A stretch of DNA of 64,000 bases, from contig JAUYQQ010000021.1 of NCBI GenBank assembly GCA_030697165.1, positions 62,001-126,000 of the forward strand, written 5' to 3'. The notes below the pieces were generated by a model that ran no database searches, was not told where the DNA came from, and was given only the letters and a program-made list of their open reading frames with translations. This stretch comes from Acidobacteriota bacterium (GTDB lineage Bacteria; Acidobacteriota; Vicinamibacteria; Vicinamibacterales; UBA2999). Positions within the stretch are counted from its first letter, which is position 1. Each line of letters opens with the position of its first letter. The position numbers and the translations under genes were made by a program. Positions 25,854 through 33,533 of this stretch are shown here, piece by piece.

Positions 25854-26006
25854 ATGTGGTGGGCAATTGGTGTGGCCGGCGGACTGGTGGTGGTGGCGCT
25901 TTCGCTGCTGAGGCTGGCCAAGCGGCCGCGGCAGCGAGAAATCGATGCCGGCTCGGTCAGCGCATCGTGGCTGGCCGAGCATCGGGGACGGACGTCGGAT
26001 ACGTAG
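25854..26006 (+). CDS. Small single-pass membrane protein
   Basis: A 50-residue frame with a plausible RBS (gaggga) before ATG 25854. One N-terminal membrane helix (WAIGVAGGLVVVALSLLRLA) is followed by a basic stretch (KRPRQR) and a polar tail ending RGRTSDT, giving a predicted inside-positive orientation. No family is recognised. Short length limits confidence. Confidence 0.5.
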   Translation: MWWAIGVAGGLVVVALSLLRLAKRPRQREIDAGSVSASWLAEHRGRTSDT

Positions 26007-26009
26007 ATC

Positions 26010-26029
26010 GCCGGCACTAAAGTGCCGGC
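26010..26029. terminator. Hairpin between convergent genes (dispersed palindrome)
   Basis: Perfect palindrome gccggcactaaagtgccggc lies between the small membrane gene and the converging DPP III gene. It may terminate both directions and resembles the other taaag-centred palindromes at 40358, 50294 and 52074. Confidence 0.5.
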
Positions 26030-26046
26030 CTTCTGGCAATAGTGCC

Positions 26047-28035
26047 CTATTTCCTGACCCCGGAATACTCGAGCATCTGCTGTGTCAGGTCCATCGGGTA
26101 CGAGATTGTGACGTCGGTGACCTGGCCATTGGTCAGCACCGGTGTCAGCTTGGGCATGACAAAGCCTGAGTACGACGGCAGGTTCAGCTGGTCCACGCGG
26201 GCCACGATCTGGTCGCGCAGCTTCGGGTCGAAGTGCACGCCGTAGGTGGCGAACAGCTTCTTGGCCGCGGCGTAATCGCCTTCCGACTTGATCCGTTGCA
26301 CCTCGGCCAGCAGCCGGCCGACGCCGTCGCGGAACGCCTTCGCATCCACCATCACCAGGTAAGTCTTGCTGTCGCGCGTCCGCTCCTCGATGGCCTTGGT
26401 GTTGGCCATCAGCCAGCGCACAATCATCTGGCGGTTGCGCATGTGGTCTTCCTCGATCTGCGTGCCCTCGCGCATGCGGCGCAACTGCACGATGGCGTTA
26501 CGCGTGTACGCCTCGTACTCGGCCCGCACCATGCCTTCGTGGTCGGCGGCCGGGATGATGCCGAGCTCGACCAGCTTGGGGTCGGCGATGAAGTAAAGCC
26601 CGACCAGGTCGGCGCGGCCTTCTTCGAGGGCCGAGAACTCCTCCTTGATCAACGCCTGCGGGTTGCTCTTGCCCGGCGCCTGCTGGCCCGAGGCGTGGCC
26701 GATCACTTCGTGCATGTCGGTGGTCAGGCTGCCGGCCTCTTCGGCGTACTTCGCGGCGCGCTCGGCTTCGGCGGCGTCCCACGTGAACTCGCTGCGCATG
26801 TTGCCGGGAGCTGAGCGGGCGTAGGCGTCGGTCACGTTCGACAGCGCCACCGACTTGCTGCCGAACTTCTCGCGAATCGCCTGGTCGTTCGGCAGGTTGA
26901 TGCCCACCGGTGTCACCGGGCCCGAGTCGCCGGTCTCCACCACGACGTCGATCGCGTTGGCGACGATGCCCTGCACGGTGGCCTTGCGGTACTTGGCGTC
27001 CCACGGCATGCGGTCTTCGAACCACTGCGCGTTGGCCGCCAGCTTCTTGATGCGTTCGGTCTTCTCCGGGTTCACGTAGAACACCAGGCCTTCCCACGCG
27101 CCCTTGACCCCGCGCGGGTCGAGATAGACCTCGATGAAGCCGTTGATGGTGTCAACCGGCGAGTCCTTGTCCTGCACCCACGCAATGTCGTAGGCCTCGC
27201 GGTCCTTCACGTCACCCGTGCGATAGAAGGCAATCAGCGCATCGAGCGCCTTCACCATCGGCGGCTCGGCAAACGCCTTGGCGGCCTCCAGGTGCGTGAC
27301 GATCTCGGTGATGTACTTTCCGTAGCGGCCGTCGATCTTGTAGACCTCCTCGACGAGCGTGCCGTGTTGCTTGACCAGCCGCGAGTTCAGGCCGTACTTC
27401 TCGTCGAAGCCCTTGAGGTCAGCCACCGAGACCCCGGAGTACAAGTTGTTGGCGCTCGACAGCAGGATGTCGTTGCCCGCGCCCGGCGTCTTGTTGGTGA
27501 CGATCGGATCGACGGCGGGGTCGAAGAACATGGGCTGTAGCCGCGCGACCGCGGCGGCATCGGCGCCGGCGACCTTCGCGGCAGCGGCAAACGCGTCGGG
27601 CGTGCATTTCAGCACGAACTTGCGCGCGGTCAGGTTGTTGTACGGGCCGTTGTTGATCCAGAACAGCTTCGTGTAGCGCTGCACCTCGGCGAGCGTGGCC
27701 GCGTCCACGCCCTGGGGATTTGCGACGATCCGTTCGAGAATGCCGCGCATCTCGAGCGCGTCCTTGTGCTTCTGGTCGATGAAGATGTCGCGGCCGGCAA
27801 GGGCTGCCTGGTAGAGGTGCCAAATCAGCGTCTTCTGCTTCACGGGCAGCGCCGAGAACCCGTCGGCATACAACTGCACCACCGACGCGTCGTCCACGCG
27901 CTCGAGCAGGTACTTGCGGTCGGCCGGCGCCGCCGAGGTAGCGGCGGCCGAGGTGGCGGCCGGAGCGGGCTCGGGATTCGAACACGCCGGAACGAACGCC
28001 AGCACGGCCAGTGCGAGTAAGGGACGCAGGGTCAT
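26047..28035 (-). CDS. Dipeptidyl-peptidase III-like lipoprotein (peptidase M49)
   Basis: A 662-residue protein with a lipoprotein signal (MTLRPLLALAVLAFVPAC, lipid-attached Cys18) and an Ala/Pro linker. The M49 zinc motif reads HEVIGH (H-E-x-x-x-H; HELLGH in the type enzyme). The second motif EEGRADLVGLYF corresponds to E-E-C-R-A-E, with the third ligand Glu in place. M49 enzymes release dipeptides from the N-terminus of oligopeptides; the lipobox puts this one at the envelope. ATG 28035 is chosen over GTG 28053 because it begins the signal peptide. Length matches the bacterial family. Confidence 0.92.
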   Translation of the reverse strand: MTLRPLLALAVLAFVPACSNPEPAPAATSAAATSAAPADRKYLLERVDDASVVQLYADGFSALPVKQKTLIWHLYQAALAGRDIFIDQKHKDALEMRGILERIVANPQGVDAATLAEVQRYTKLFWINNGPYNNLTARKFVLKCTPDAFAAAAKVAGADAAAVARLQPMFFDPAVDPIVTNKTPGAGNDILLSSANNLYSGVSVADLKGFDEKYGLNSRLVKQHGTLVEEVYKIDGRYGKYITEIVTHLEAAKAFAEPPMVKALDALIAFYRTGDVKDREAYDIAWVQDKDSPVDTINGFIEVYLDPRGVKGAWEGLVFYVNPEKTERIKKLAANAQWFEDRMPWDAKYRKATVQGIVANAIDVVVETGDSGPVTPVGINLPNDQAIREKFGSKSVALSNVTDAYARSAPGNMRSEFTWDAAEAERAAKYAEEAGSLTTDMHEVIGHASGQQAPGKSNPQALIKEEFSALEEGRADLVGLYFIADPKLVELGIIPAADHEGMVRAEYEAYTRNAIVQLRRMREGTQIEEDHMRNRQMIVRWLMANTKAIEERTRDSKTYLVMVDAKAFRDGVGRLLAEVQRIKSEGDYAAAKKLFATYGVHFDPKLRDQIVARVDQLNLPSYSGFVMPKLTPVLTNGQVTDVTISYPMDLTQQMLEYSGVRK

Positions 28036-28176
28036 GTCGGTAGGGTAACGCACCTATGCCGCAGGTCCCTAGGAGCCATAAGAACCGGGTATGATGTCCG
28101 TTCGGCACCGCCTTCGGCGGGTCAGGCACCGTCGGGTGCCGGGGACAACCAAGATTCTTCAGTGAGAGGACATACC

Positions 28177-28887
28177 ATGCGTCTCGTTTACGGTTTCGCG
28201 CTTGCAGTTGCACTGTGTACCCCGTCGGTCGTTCGCGCCCAGGCGCCCGCGGCCCAGCCGGATGCCGCGGTGGCGGTGAAGGACGGCGGCATTTTCGCCA
28301 AGGGCTGGATGGGCAAGATCGACGCCCAGGAAGAGAAGGCCGGCCAGGTGCTGAACAACGCCCGGCTCGCCGAGAAGAACGGCGTGCTCGAAGTGCGCAC
28401 CGGTCCCGCCACCACCTACTGGAACCCCGCCAACATGGCGACCGGCAACTACACCGTGAAGGCGACCTTTACCGAGTCGAACTACATGGGCCTGAACGAT
28501 CACCCGCACCCCTACGGCATTGTCATCGGGGGCAACGCCATGGGCACGGCTGACCAGAGCTTCATCTACTGCTCGGCCTACGGCAGCGGCACGTTCATCG
28601 TCCGCGGCATGGGCCCGGCCCCGTTCGCGGTGAGCGCGCGCAAGCCCGAGCCGAACGCGGCCATCAACAAGGCCGCCGGCAAGGGGTCGTCGGTCAAGCA
28701 GGACATCGCGATGACCGTGACCGCCGACAAGATCGAGTGCGCGGTCAACGGCACGGTGGTCGGCAGCTATCCCAAGGCCGACGTGGTGGCCGCGGGCAAG
28801 CTGAAGTCGACCGACGGCGTCTACGGCATTCGCTTCGCGCACAACACCGAGGCCACCGTCACCGGCCTCACCATGACCAAGCAGTAA
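28177..28887 (+). CDS. Exported beta-sandwich protein (DUF1080/laminin-G-like impression)
   Basis: A 236-residue protein with a clean signal peptide (MRLVYGFALAVALCTPSVVRAQ) and an RBS (gagagga). The mature domain alternates short strands and turns (GVLEVRTGPATTYWNPANMA, NYTVKATFTESNY, HPYGIVIGGN, and near the end VYGIRFAHNTEATVTGL). This is the pattern of concanavalin-like or DUF1080 sandwich domains, which often bind carbohydrate. No catalytic residues can be assigned. The upstream gap holds short G/C hairpins (ggcaccg...cgggtgcc). Confidence 0.8.
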   Translation: MRLVYGFALAVALCTPSVVRAQAPAAQPDAAVAVKDGGIFAKGWMGKIDAQEEKAGQVLNNARLAEKNGVLEVRTGPATTYWNPANMATGNYTVKATFTESNYMGLNDHPHPYGIVIGGNAMGTADQSFIYCSAYGSGTFIVRGMGPAPFAVSARKPEPNAAINKAAGKGSSVKQDIAMTVTADKIECAVNGTVVGSYPKADVVAAGKLKSTDGVYGIRFAHNTEATVTGLTMTKQ

Positions 28888-28978
28888 AGGCGGGTAGGGC
28901 TGGTGGGGCGGGTAGGGCTGGTGGGCGGGTAGGGCTGGTAGGGCCCGACCTGCCGCACCCGCCCTACCCGCCCTACCT
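28888..28978. repeat. Inverted pair of gggtagggc tandem repeats
   Basis: About five units of gggtagggctggt-type sequence are followed by the reverse-complement gccctacccgccctacc, forming a long potential hairpin right after the stop of the exported protein. It may terminate transcription. No gene within. Confidence 0.75.
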
Positions 28979-29063
28979 TAAGTCTTCCTCCCGGAAGACT
29001 CTTGCCAGATTCCCTCACAATTTGCCGCGCGGCGCCGGGCATCGTCTTTGCTCCCTGCGGGGC

Positions 29064-29360
29064 ATGACGCCGAGACTGCTCTTGGGAGTGTTCATCGCGC
29101 TGCAGGCGGCCGACGGGTGGCTCACGTACCAAGCCGTCGACCTGTTCGGGCCTTCTGCCGAAGGCAACCCGATACTCGAGACCTGGATGCACCTGACGGG
29201 ACCGGGTCCGACGTTGATCGGCGCAAAGCTCCTCGCGATTGGTTGTGGAGCCGTGCTTTATGCGACTGGTGTCTACCAGGCGCTCGGCGGGCTGACCGCG
29301 CTGTACCTGTTTGGCGCGGTCGTCCCGTGGTTGAAGATCTTCTCGTCGATGCCGGCGTAG
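29064..29360 (+). CDS. Small membrane protein (DUF5658-like)
   Basis: A 98-residue protein with three hydrophobic segments: LLLGVFIALQAADGWLTY, LIGAKLLAIGCGAVLYATGVY and LGGLTALYLFGAVVPWL. The early A-D-x-x-x-T-Y and N-P-I-L-E motifs are typical of DUF5658-type membrane proteins. Function unknown. Its stop abuts the stop of the convergent ferritin-like gene with no spacer. Confidence 0.7.
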   Translation: MTPRLLLGVFIALQAADGWLTYQAVDLFGPSAEGNPILETWMHLTGPGPTLIGAKLLAIGCGAVLYATGVYQALGGLTALYLFGAVVPWLKIFSSMPA

Positions 29361-29831
29361 TTAGCGTTTCATTTTTGACACGTCGGGGACATCTTCACCG
29401 AGCGCGGCGGCCAGGTCCATCTGGTGTTCCTGTTCCTGCCGCAGGATCTCGCGAATTTCCTCGCCGACCGCAAACTCGCCCAGCGCTTCGCACTGGCGGA
29501 CCCGCTCCCGATAAGCGCGGATGGTCTTGTTCTCGTTGTCGAGATCGGCGCGGAGCATGGTCGTAGGATCATCGCTCAGCGTGACCGACAGGGCCGTGGC
29601 GTTTGGCATCGCGCCCAGGTAGTCGAGCTGCTTGGCGATGGTGATCGCGTGCGCCAGTTCCTCCGCGGCATGCACCTCGAGTTCCTGGGCAATGGCCATG
29701 TACTGCGCGCCTTTGATGGCCTGGGAGTACACCACGTAGGCCAGAATGGCCTGGTACTCGCGAGAGAGGTCTTCCTGAAGCCCCCGGATCAGCTGGTCAC
29801 GGGTGACGGACTCGCCAGCGTTCTTCGCCAT
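29361..29831 (-). CDS. Ferritin-like (bacterioferritin-type) protein
   Basis: A 156-residue four-helix protein with a strong RBS (aggagg, 4 bases before ATG). Iron-ligand pattern: Glu in QEDLSREYQAILAY, E-x-x-H in ELEVHAAEELAHA, then Glu in DNENKTIRAYRE and E-x-x-H in EQEHQMDLAAAL. It is thus a dinuclear-iron ferritin-like or bacterioferritin-like protein, likely for iron storage or peroxide detoxification in the cytoplasm. No haem-binding Met can be confirmed. Confidence 0.85.
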   Translation of the reverse strand: MAKNAGESVTRDQLIRGLQEDLSREYQAILAYVVYSQAIKGAQYMAIAQELEVHAAEELAHAITIAKQLDYLGAMPNATALSVTLSDDPTTMLRADLDNENKTIRAYRERVRQCEALGEFAVGEEIREILRQEQEHQMDLAAALGEDVPDVSKMKR

Positions 29832-29930
29832 TGTTCCTCCTGATAGGCACGAGGCGACCGATTGTGGGTGGTCGGTTCCCCAATCGGCCGCAACTCGCGC
29901 GTTATCGGAGGTTAGAGCAAGGGTCGTGCC

Positions 29931-30824
29931 TCATCCGCGGACGTACTTGTTGAAGTGCGCAATGGTGCGGTCCCAGGCGAGCTTGGCCGCGGTCGCGTCG
30001 TAGCGGGGCGTCGTGTCGTTGTTGAACCCGTGCTGGGTGCCGGCGTAAATGTAGCCTTCGTAGCGCACGTTGTTGGCCTTGAGCGCCGCTTCCCAGGCCG
30101 GCCAGCCCGCGTTGATGCGCTCGTCGGTGCCCGCGTAGTGCACCAGGATGGCGGCCTTGATCTTGGCGGTGTCTTCCGCCGAGGGCTGTCCGCCGTAGAA
30201 GGGCACGCTGGCCGCCAGGTCGGCGCCGAGCCGGTGCGCGAGCATGCCGACGACGCTGCCGCCGTAACAGAAGCCGACCGCGCCCACCTTGCCGGTGCTG
30301 TCAGGACGGGTGCGGATGTAGTGGGCGGCGGCCACGAAGTCTTCGCGCACCTTGGGCTGCTCCAGCTTCGGGAACAGCTCGCGCGCCTTCTCTTCGTCGC
30401 CGGGATAGCCGCCAAGGGGCGTCAGGGCATCCGGCGCGATCGCCATGAAGTTGTCGAGTGCGATGCGGCGGGCGATGTCTTCGATGTGCGGGTTCAGGCC
30501 GCGGTTCTCGTGCACCACGACAATCGCGGGCAGCTTGCCGGTGGCGTTGGCAGGCCGGCAGACATAGCACTTGATCTTGCCGTTGCCTTCGGGCGACATG
30601 ACATCGACCCATTCCGTCTTGAGGCGCTTGTCATCCTTGGGCACTTGCTGCGCCTCGGCAAACCTGGGGCTGAGCGAATCGAGCAGCATGCCGGCCGTCA
30701 CGCCGCCCACGGCAAACTTGGTCGCGCGATCCAGGAAGCCGCGGCGATCGATCGCGCCGTGCACGTACTGGTCGAAGATGAGAAGCAGTTCCTGGTCGAA
30801 ATCGTTCGCCGTCTTGCGTTCCAT
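29931..30824 (-). CDS. Dienelactone hydrolase family protein, Tat-type N-terminus
   Basis: A 297-residue alpha/beta hydrolase. The N-terminus has RRGFLDRATKFAVGG followed by a hydrophobic stretch to RFAEAQ, a twin-arginine-like signal after an unusually long ~27-residue n-region. The core carries VVHENRGLNPHI (oxyanion region), the nucleophile elbow GFCYGG (Cys), Asp in YAGTDERIN and His in GTQHGFNND. This is the Cys-His-Asp triad of dienelactone hydrolases. Family members hydrolyse ester or lactone bonds; the substrate here is unknown. Confidence 0.9.
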   Translation of the reverse strand: MERKTANDFDQELLLIFDQYVHGAIDRRGFLDRATKFAVGGVTAGMLLDSLSPRFAEAQQVPKDDKRLKTEWVDVMSPEGNGKIKCYVCRPANATGKLPAIVVVHENRGLNPHIEDIARRIALDNFMAIAPDALTPLGGYPGDEEKARELFPKLEQPKVREDFVAAAHYIRTRPDSTGKVGAVGFCYGGSVVGMLAHRLGADLAASVPFYGGQPSAEDTAKIKAAILVHYAGTDERINAGWPAWEAALKANNVRYEGYIYAGTQHGFNNDTTPRYDATAAKLAWDRTIAHFNKYVRG

Positions 30825-30840
30825 TCAAATCCTCCGGTGG

Positions 30841-30870
30841 GGTCCGCCTTCGCCAAGGCTACGGTGGACA
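30841..30870. repeat. Dispersed cttcgccaaggctacgg repeat
   Basis: Partial palindrome ggtccgccttcgccaagg followed by ctacggtggacagg between divergent genes. A diverged relative occurs at 52008-52060. It sits where promoters for both neighbours should lie. Confidence 0.5.
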
Positions 30871-30934
30871 GGAAAGCATACACAAATTGGCACATGACGT
30901 AACCTTTACCCAGCTCAGCTGGTCAAAGACGTCA

Positions 30935-32443
30935 ATGCGCCATTCCACCATTACGCTGCTCGTCGCCACCTTGTTGACCACCGCCGTGCCCGCCGCGGCC
31001 GCGCCCGGCGATGTCCGCGTCGCCAAGACCGGCGCCGTCACCGTGGGCAGCCGCCAGATTTTCTCCTCGTCGCAACTCGCGGTGAGCTGGATCCCCGGGG
31101 CTGGCGACCCGACGCACCACTTCGAGATCGTGGGCCGCGAAACCGCCCAGGGCACTGAAGTGCGCGCGTCGGCCGTAGCGTCTGCCACCGGCGTCACCCT
31201 GACGGGTCTAAAAGCGTTGACCACCTACGTCGTCACCGTTCGCGCGTGCGCCAACGAGGCGTGTTCGAGCTCGTCTGTTTCTGCGAGCGCGAGCGCCGAG
31301 ACCGACACCGAGTACTGGCAGATGCAGGGGACCGGCAACACCGTTGCCCGGCTGACGACGATCGTGAGCGATGGCAACGCGCGACTGAGCGCGACGCGGT
31401 TTGGCCCTGACGCCGGGGCCATGGCCAACCGGGTGCAGCTCTATTACGGCCCCATGCACAGCGCGGGCTCCCGGCAGGCGCAGTTGTCGGCTGGGGTGGC
31501 CTCGGCCGAGGCGAACGCCGCCAATGCCAACTCGTTCCTGACCTTCACGAGCCGCGCAGGCAGCAGCGGCTTGATTGCGCCGACGACAAACACCACTTTG
31601 ATCGCGGGCATGGCCACAGGGCAGGGCGTGCCGGTGACCCGCGAGAAGGGCGGGTTCGTCCGCCTGTTCTTCGAAGCGCAGGGCGCCGACGGCCGGACGC
31701 GGGCGATGTGGATTGACAGCAAGGACGGCTACTACGGCCTGGACTTCAACGCCGGCGCCGCGTCCACCTGCAGCACTGCGGCCGACTATTCACCGGGCGG
31801 CGGGTGCGAGCCGACCGTGGCCATTGCCGTGGACGGCGACACCGGCGGCAACAGCCGCATCACTCACTCGCGCCAGTTCAAGGTCGCCTGGCCGACGCTC
31901 GACTCGCCGCATTGGGACATGGCCGTCGGGTCGTTCATGGTGTTCACGTCGGACCGCGTGACCGGCTGTTCCGACTACCAGCAGAACCACGGCTACGCCG
32001 TGTGGGACGGCACGAAGTGGGTCGTGCAGTATCGCGACAACGGCTGCCCGAAGCTGTTCACGAGCGCCCAGGCGGCGTTTCCGTTCCACAGCGGTGGCGC
32101 TCGGTACCGCCTGTACTACGGCGACCCATCGATTACCGACGGACGCGCGACCTCGGGCAACCTGCCGTTCCTGGGCCCCAAGAAGCTGATCTACGCCGAC
32201 GGCGGCGTCTCGGGCTCGGCGAGCGTGGTCGACTTCGAGGATTGGGAGGCCCAGACGTCCGCGCGCGACGTGGTGTTCCTGTGGCCGAACGGCGATCAGA
32301 TGGATGCGCGGGCTGAAGGGTACATCGACGACTACCACTTCCTCACGCCAACCGGCGACCCGAACCTGCAGGTGATGTACATCACCATCACGGACGGGGC
32401 GATTGCGCCGATTGCCGTCGCCGCCGTCCTGCTGAATCCCTAA
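30935..32443 (+). CDS. Secreted protein with fibronectin type III-like domain
   Basis: A 502-residue protein with a signal peptide (MRHSTITLLVATLLTTAVPAAAA). Residues ~45-135 form an FN3-like domain (LAVSWIPGAG, TGVTLTGLKALTTYVVTVRAC). The remaining ~370 residues are strand- and turn-rich, with a Cys-containing region (STCSTAADYSPGGGC) and repeated G-x-R/Y-x-L-Y-Y-G motifs (VQLYYGPMHS, YRLYYGDPS). These look like an internal repeat of a beta domain. Function unknown; a surface or extracellular role is likely. ATG 30935 is preferred because it begins the signal peptide. Confidence 0.78.
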   Translation: MRHSTITLLVATLLTTAVPAAAAPGDVRVAKTGAVTVGSRQIFSSSQLAVSWIPGAGDPTHHFEIVGRETAQGTEVRASAVASATGVTLTGLKALTTYVVTVRACANEACSSSSVSASASAETDTEYWQMQGTGNTVARLTTIVSDGNARLSATRFGPDAGAMANRVQLYYGPMHSAGSRQAQLSAGVASAEANAANANSFLTFTSRAGSSGLIAPTTNTTLIAGMATGQGVPVTREKGGFVRLFFEAQGADGRTRAMWIDSKDGYYGLDFNAGAASTCSTAADYSPGGGCEPTVAIAVDGDTGGNSRITHSRQFKVAWPTLDSPHWDMAVGSFMVFTSDRVTGCSDYQQNHGYAVWDGTKWVVQYRDNGCPKLFTSAQAAFPFHSGGARYRLYYGDPSITDGRATSGNLPFLGPKKLIYADGGVSGSASVVDFEDWEAQTSARDVVFLWPNGDQMDARAEGYIDDYHFLTPTGDPNLQVMYITITDGAIAPIAVAAVLLNP

Positions 32444-32446
32444 AGC

Positions 32447-32552
32447 CAACCACGAAGGACACGAAGATCGCAAGGGAGGACACGAAGAAGCCTTTAGCCA
32501 GAACAAAACTGCTTCGCGTGCTTCGTGGTGGCCTTCGTGTGCTTCGTGGTTT
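32447..32552. repeat. Long inverted repeat (accacgaag/cttcgtggt) between convergent genes
   Basis: The left arm has aaccacgaaggacacgaag plus another cacgaag unit. The right arm has cttcgtggtg...cttcgtgtgcttcgtggt. A ~40-bp-loop hairpin can form just between two convergent stops, so it could terminate both. Confidence 0.7.
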
Positions 32553-32561
32553 CGTCTCGTT

Positions 32562-33227
32562 TTACTTCGGCTGCGGGACGATGCGCAGGTACGGCTTCGG
32601 CGCCTTCCACCCCTGCGGATACTGCTTCCTGGCGTCTTCGTCGGTCACCGTGCCCAGGATGATCACGTCCTCGCCGTCCTTCCAGTTCACGGGCGTGGCG
32701 ACCTTGTGCTTGGCGGAGAGCTGCATGGAATCGATCACCCGCAGCACTTCATCGAAGTTGCGGCCGGTGCTCATTGGGTAGGAGATGAGCAGCTTGACCT
32801 TCTTGTCGGGGCCGATTACGTAGACGTTGCGGACGGTCGCGTTGTCGGCCGCGGTGCGGCCTTCGCACGATTCGCCGGCATCGGCCGGGAGCATGCCGTA
32901 CAACTTGGCCACCTTCAGGTCGGTGTCGCCGATCATGGGGTAGTTCGGGGCCGTGCCCTGGGTTTCCTCAATGTCCTTGGCCCAGCCCGCATGGCGGTCC
33001 ACCGGGTCGATGCTTAGCCCGATGATCTTCACGTTGCGTTTGTCGAACTCCGGCTTGATCCGCGCCATGTATCCCAGTTCGGTCGTACACACCGGCGTGA
33101 AGTCCTTGGGGTGCGAGAAGATCACGCCCCAGGAATTGCCCAGCCACTCGTGAAAGCGGATCGGGCCGTCGGTGGTTTGGGCTTCGAAGTCGGGCGCATC
33201 GGTGCCGATGGGCAGAGGGCCAGTCAT
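32562..33227 (-). CDS. 1-Cys peroxiredoxin (Prx6 type)
   Basis: A 221-residue protein with the peroxidatic Cys47 in FTPVCTTELG preceded by SHPKD, and the long Prx6 C-terminal domain (TPVNWKDGEDVIILGTVTD). Length and motif match cytosolic 1-Cys peroxiredoxins, which reduce hydroperoxides. Other Cys (in AGESCEGRT) is not at the 2-Cys resolving position. It is a single gene framed by repeat DNA on both sides. Confidence 0.95.
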   Translation of the reverse strand: MTGPLPIGTDAPDFEAQTTDGPIRFHEWLGNSWGVIFSHPKDFTPVCTTELGYMARIKPEFDKRNVKIIGLSIDPVDRHAGWAKDIEETQGTAPNYPMIGDTDLKVAKLYGMLPADAGESCEGRTAADNATVRNVYVIGPDKKVKLLISYPMSTGRNFDEVLRVIDSMQLSAKHKVATPVNWKDGEDVIILGTVTDEDARKQYPQGWKAPKPYLRIVPQPK

Positions 33228-33239
33228 AAATGCTCCGGA

Positions 33240-33350
33240 TCTGGTGATCTTGCGATTTGGGGATTTGGGGATTTGGAATTCGAATTTAGTGATTTAACGA
33301 TTTGGCGATCTAATGATCTGGTGATTAGGTGATTTGCGGACTTGGCGGTT
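33240..33350. repeat. gatttgg-type low-complexity tandem repeat, left arm
   Basis: Diverged units of gatttggggatttgg, gatttaac and gatctggtg make up the gap upstream of the peroxiredoxin start. The complementary units (ccaaatccc, taaatccc) occur at 33460-33520, so the gap 33228-33533 is mostly one large inverted array. No gene is seen in it. Confidence 0.7.
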
Positions 33351-33369
33351 TGGGGCACGGAACGGACAA

Positions 33370-33405
33370 CGGCCGGCCCGAGAGAATTAAATCTCAGACC
33401 GGCCG
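33370..33405 (-). terminator. Terminator-like hairpin
   Basis: A cggccgg ... ccggccg outer stem with an inner gaga/tctc stem around an aattaaa loop. It lies downstream of the two-gene minus-strand unit ending at 33534 and within the inverted repeat array. Confidence 0.45.
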
Positions 33406-33459
33406 CTCGAATCAACAGCCTGGCGACCTCGTTTAAATCGATCCGAGCACCGAATGTCC

Positions 33460-33520
33460 CTAAATCCCTAACTCCCTAAATCCCCAAATCCGGATCCCAA
33501 ATCCCCAAATCCCCAACTCA
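33460..33520. repeat. ccaaatccc-type tandem repeat, right arm
   Basis: Units taaatccctaac, ccaaatcc and ccaaatccccaaatcccc, the reverse complement of the array at 33240-33350. Confidence 0.7.
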
Positions 33521-33533
33521 CGAGATCACCACA

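Noticed and set aside
28060-28176. Riboswitch or leader RNA before the exported sandwich protein
   Set aside because: Short GC hairpins occur, but they look like the dispersed ggcaccg-type repeats, with no known riboswitch core.
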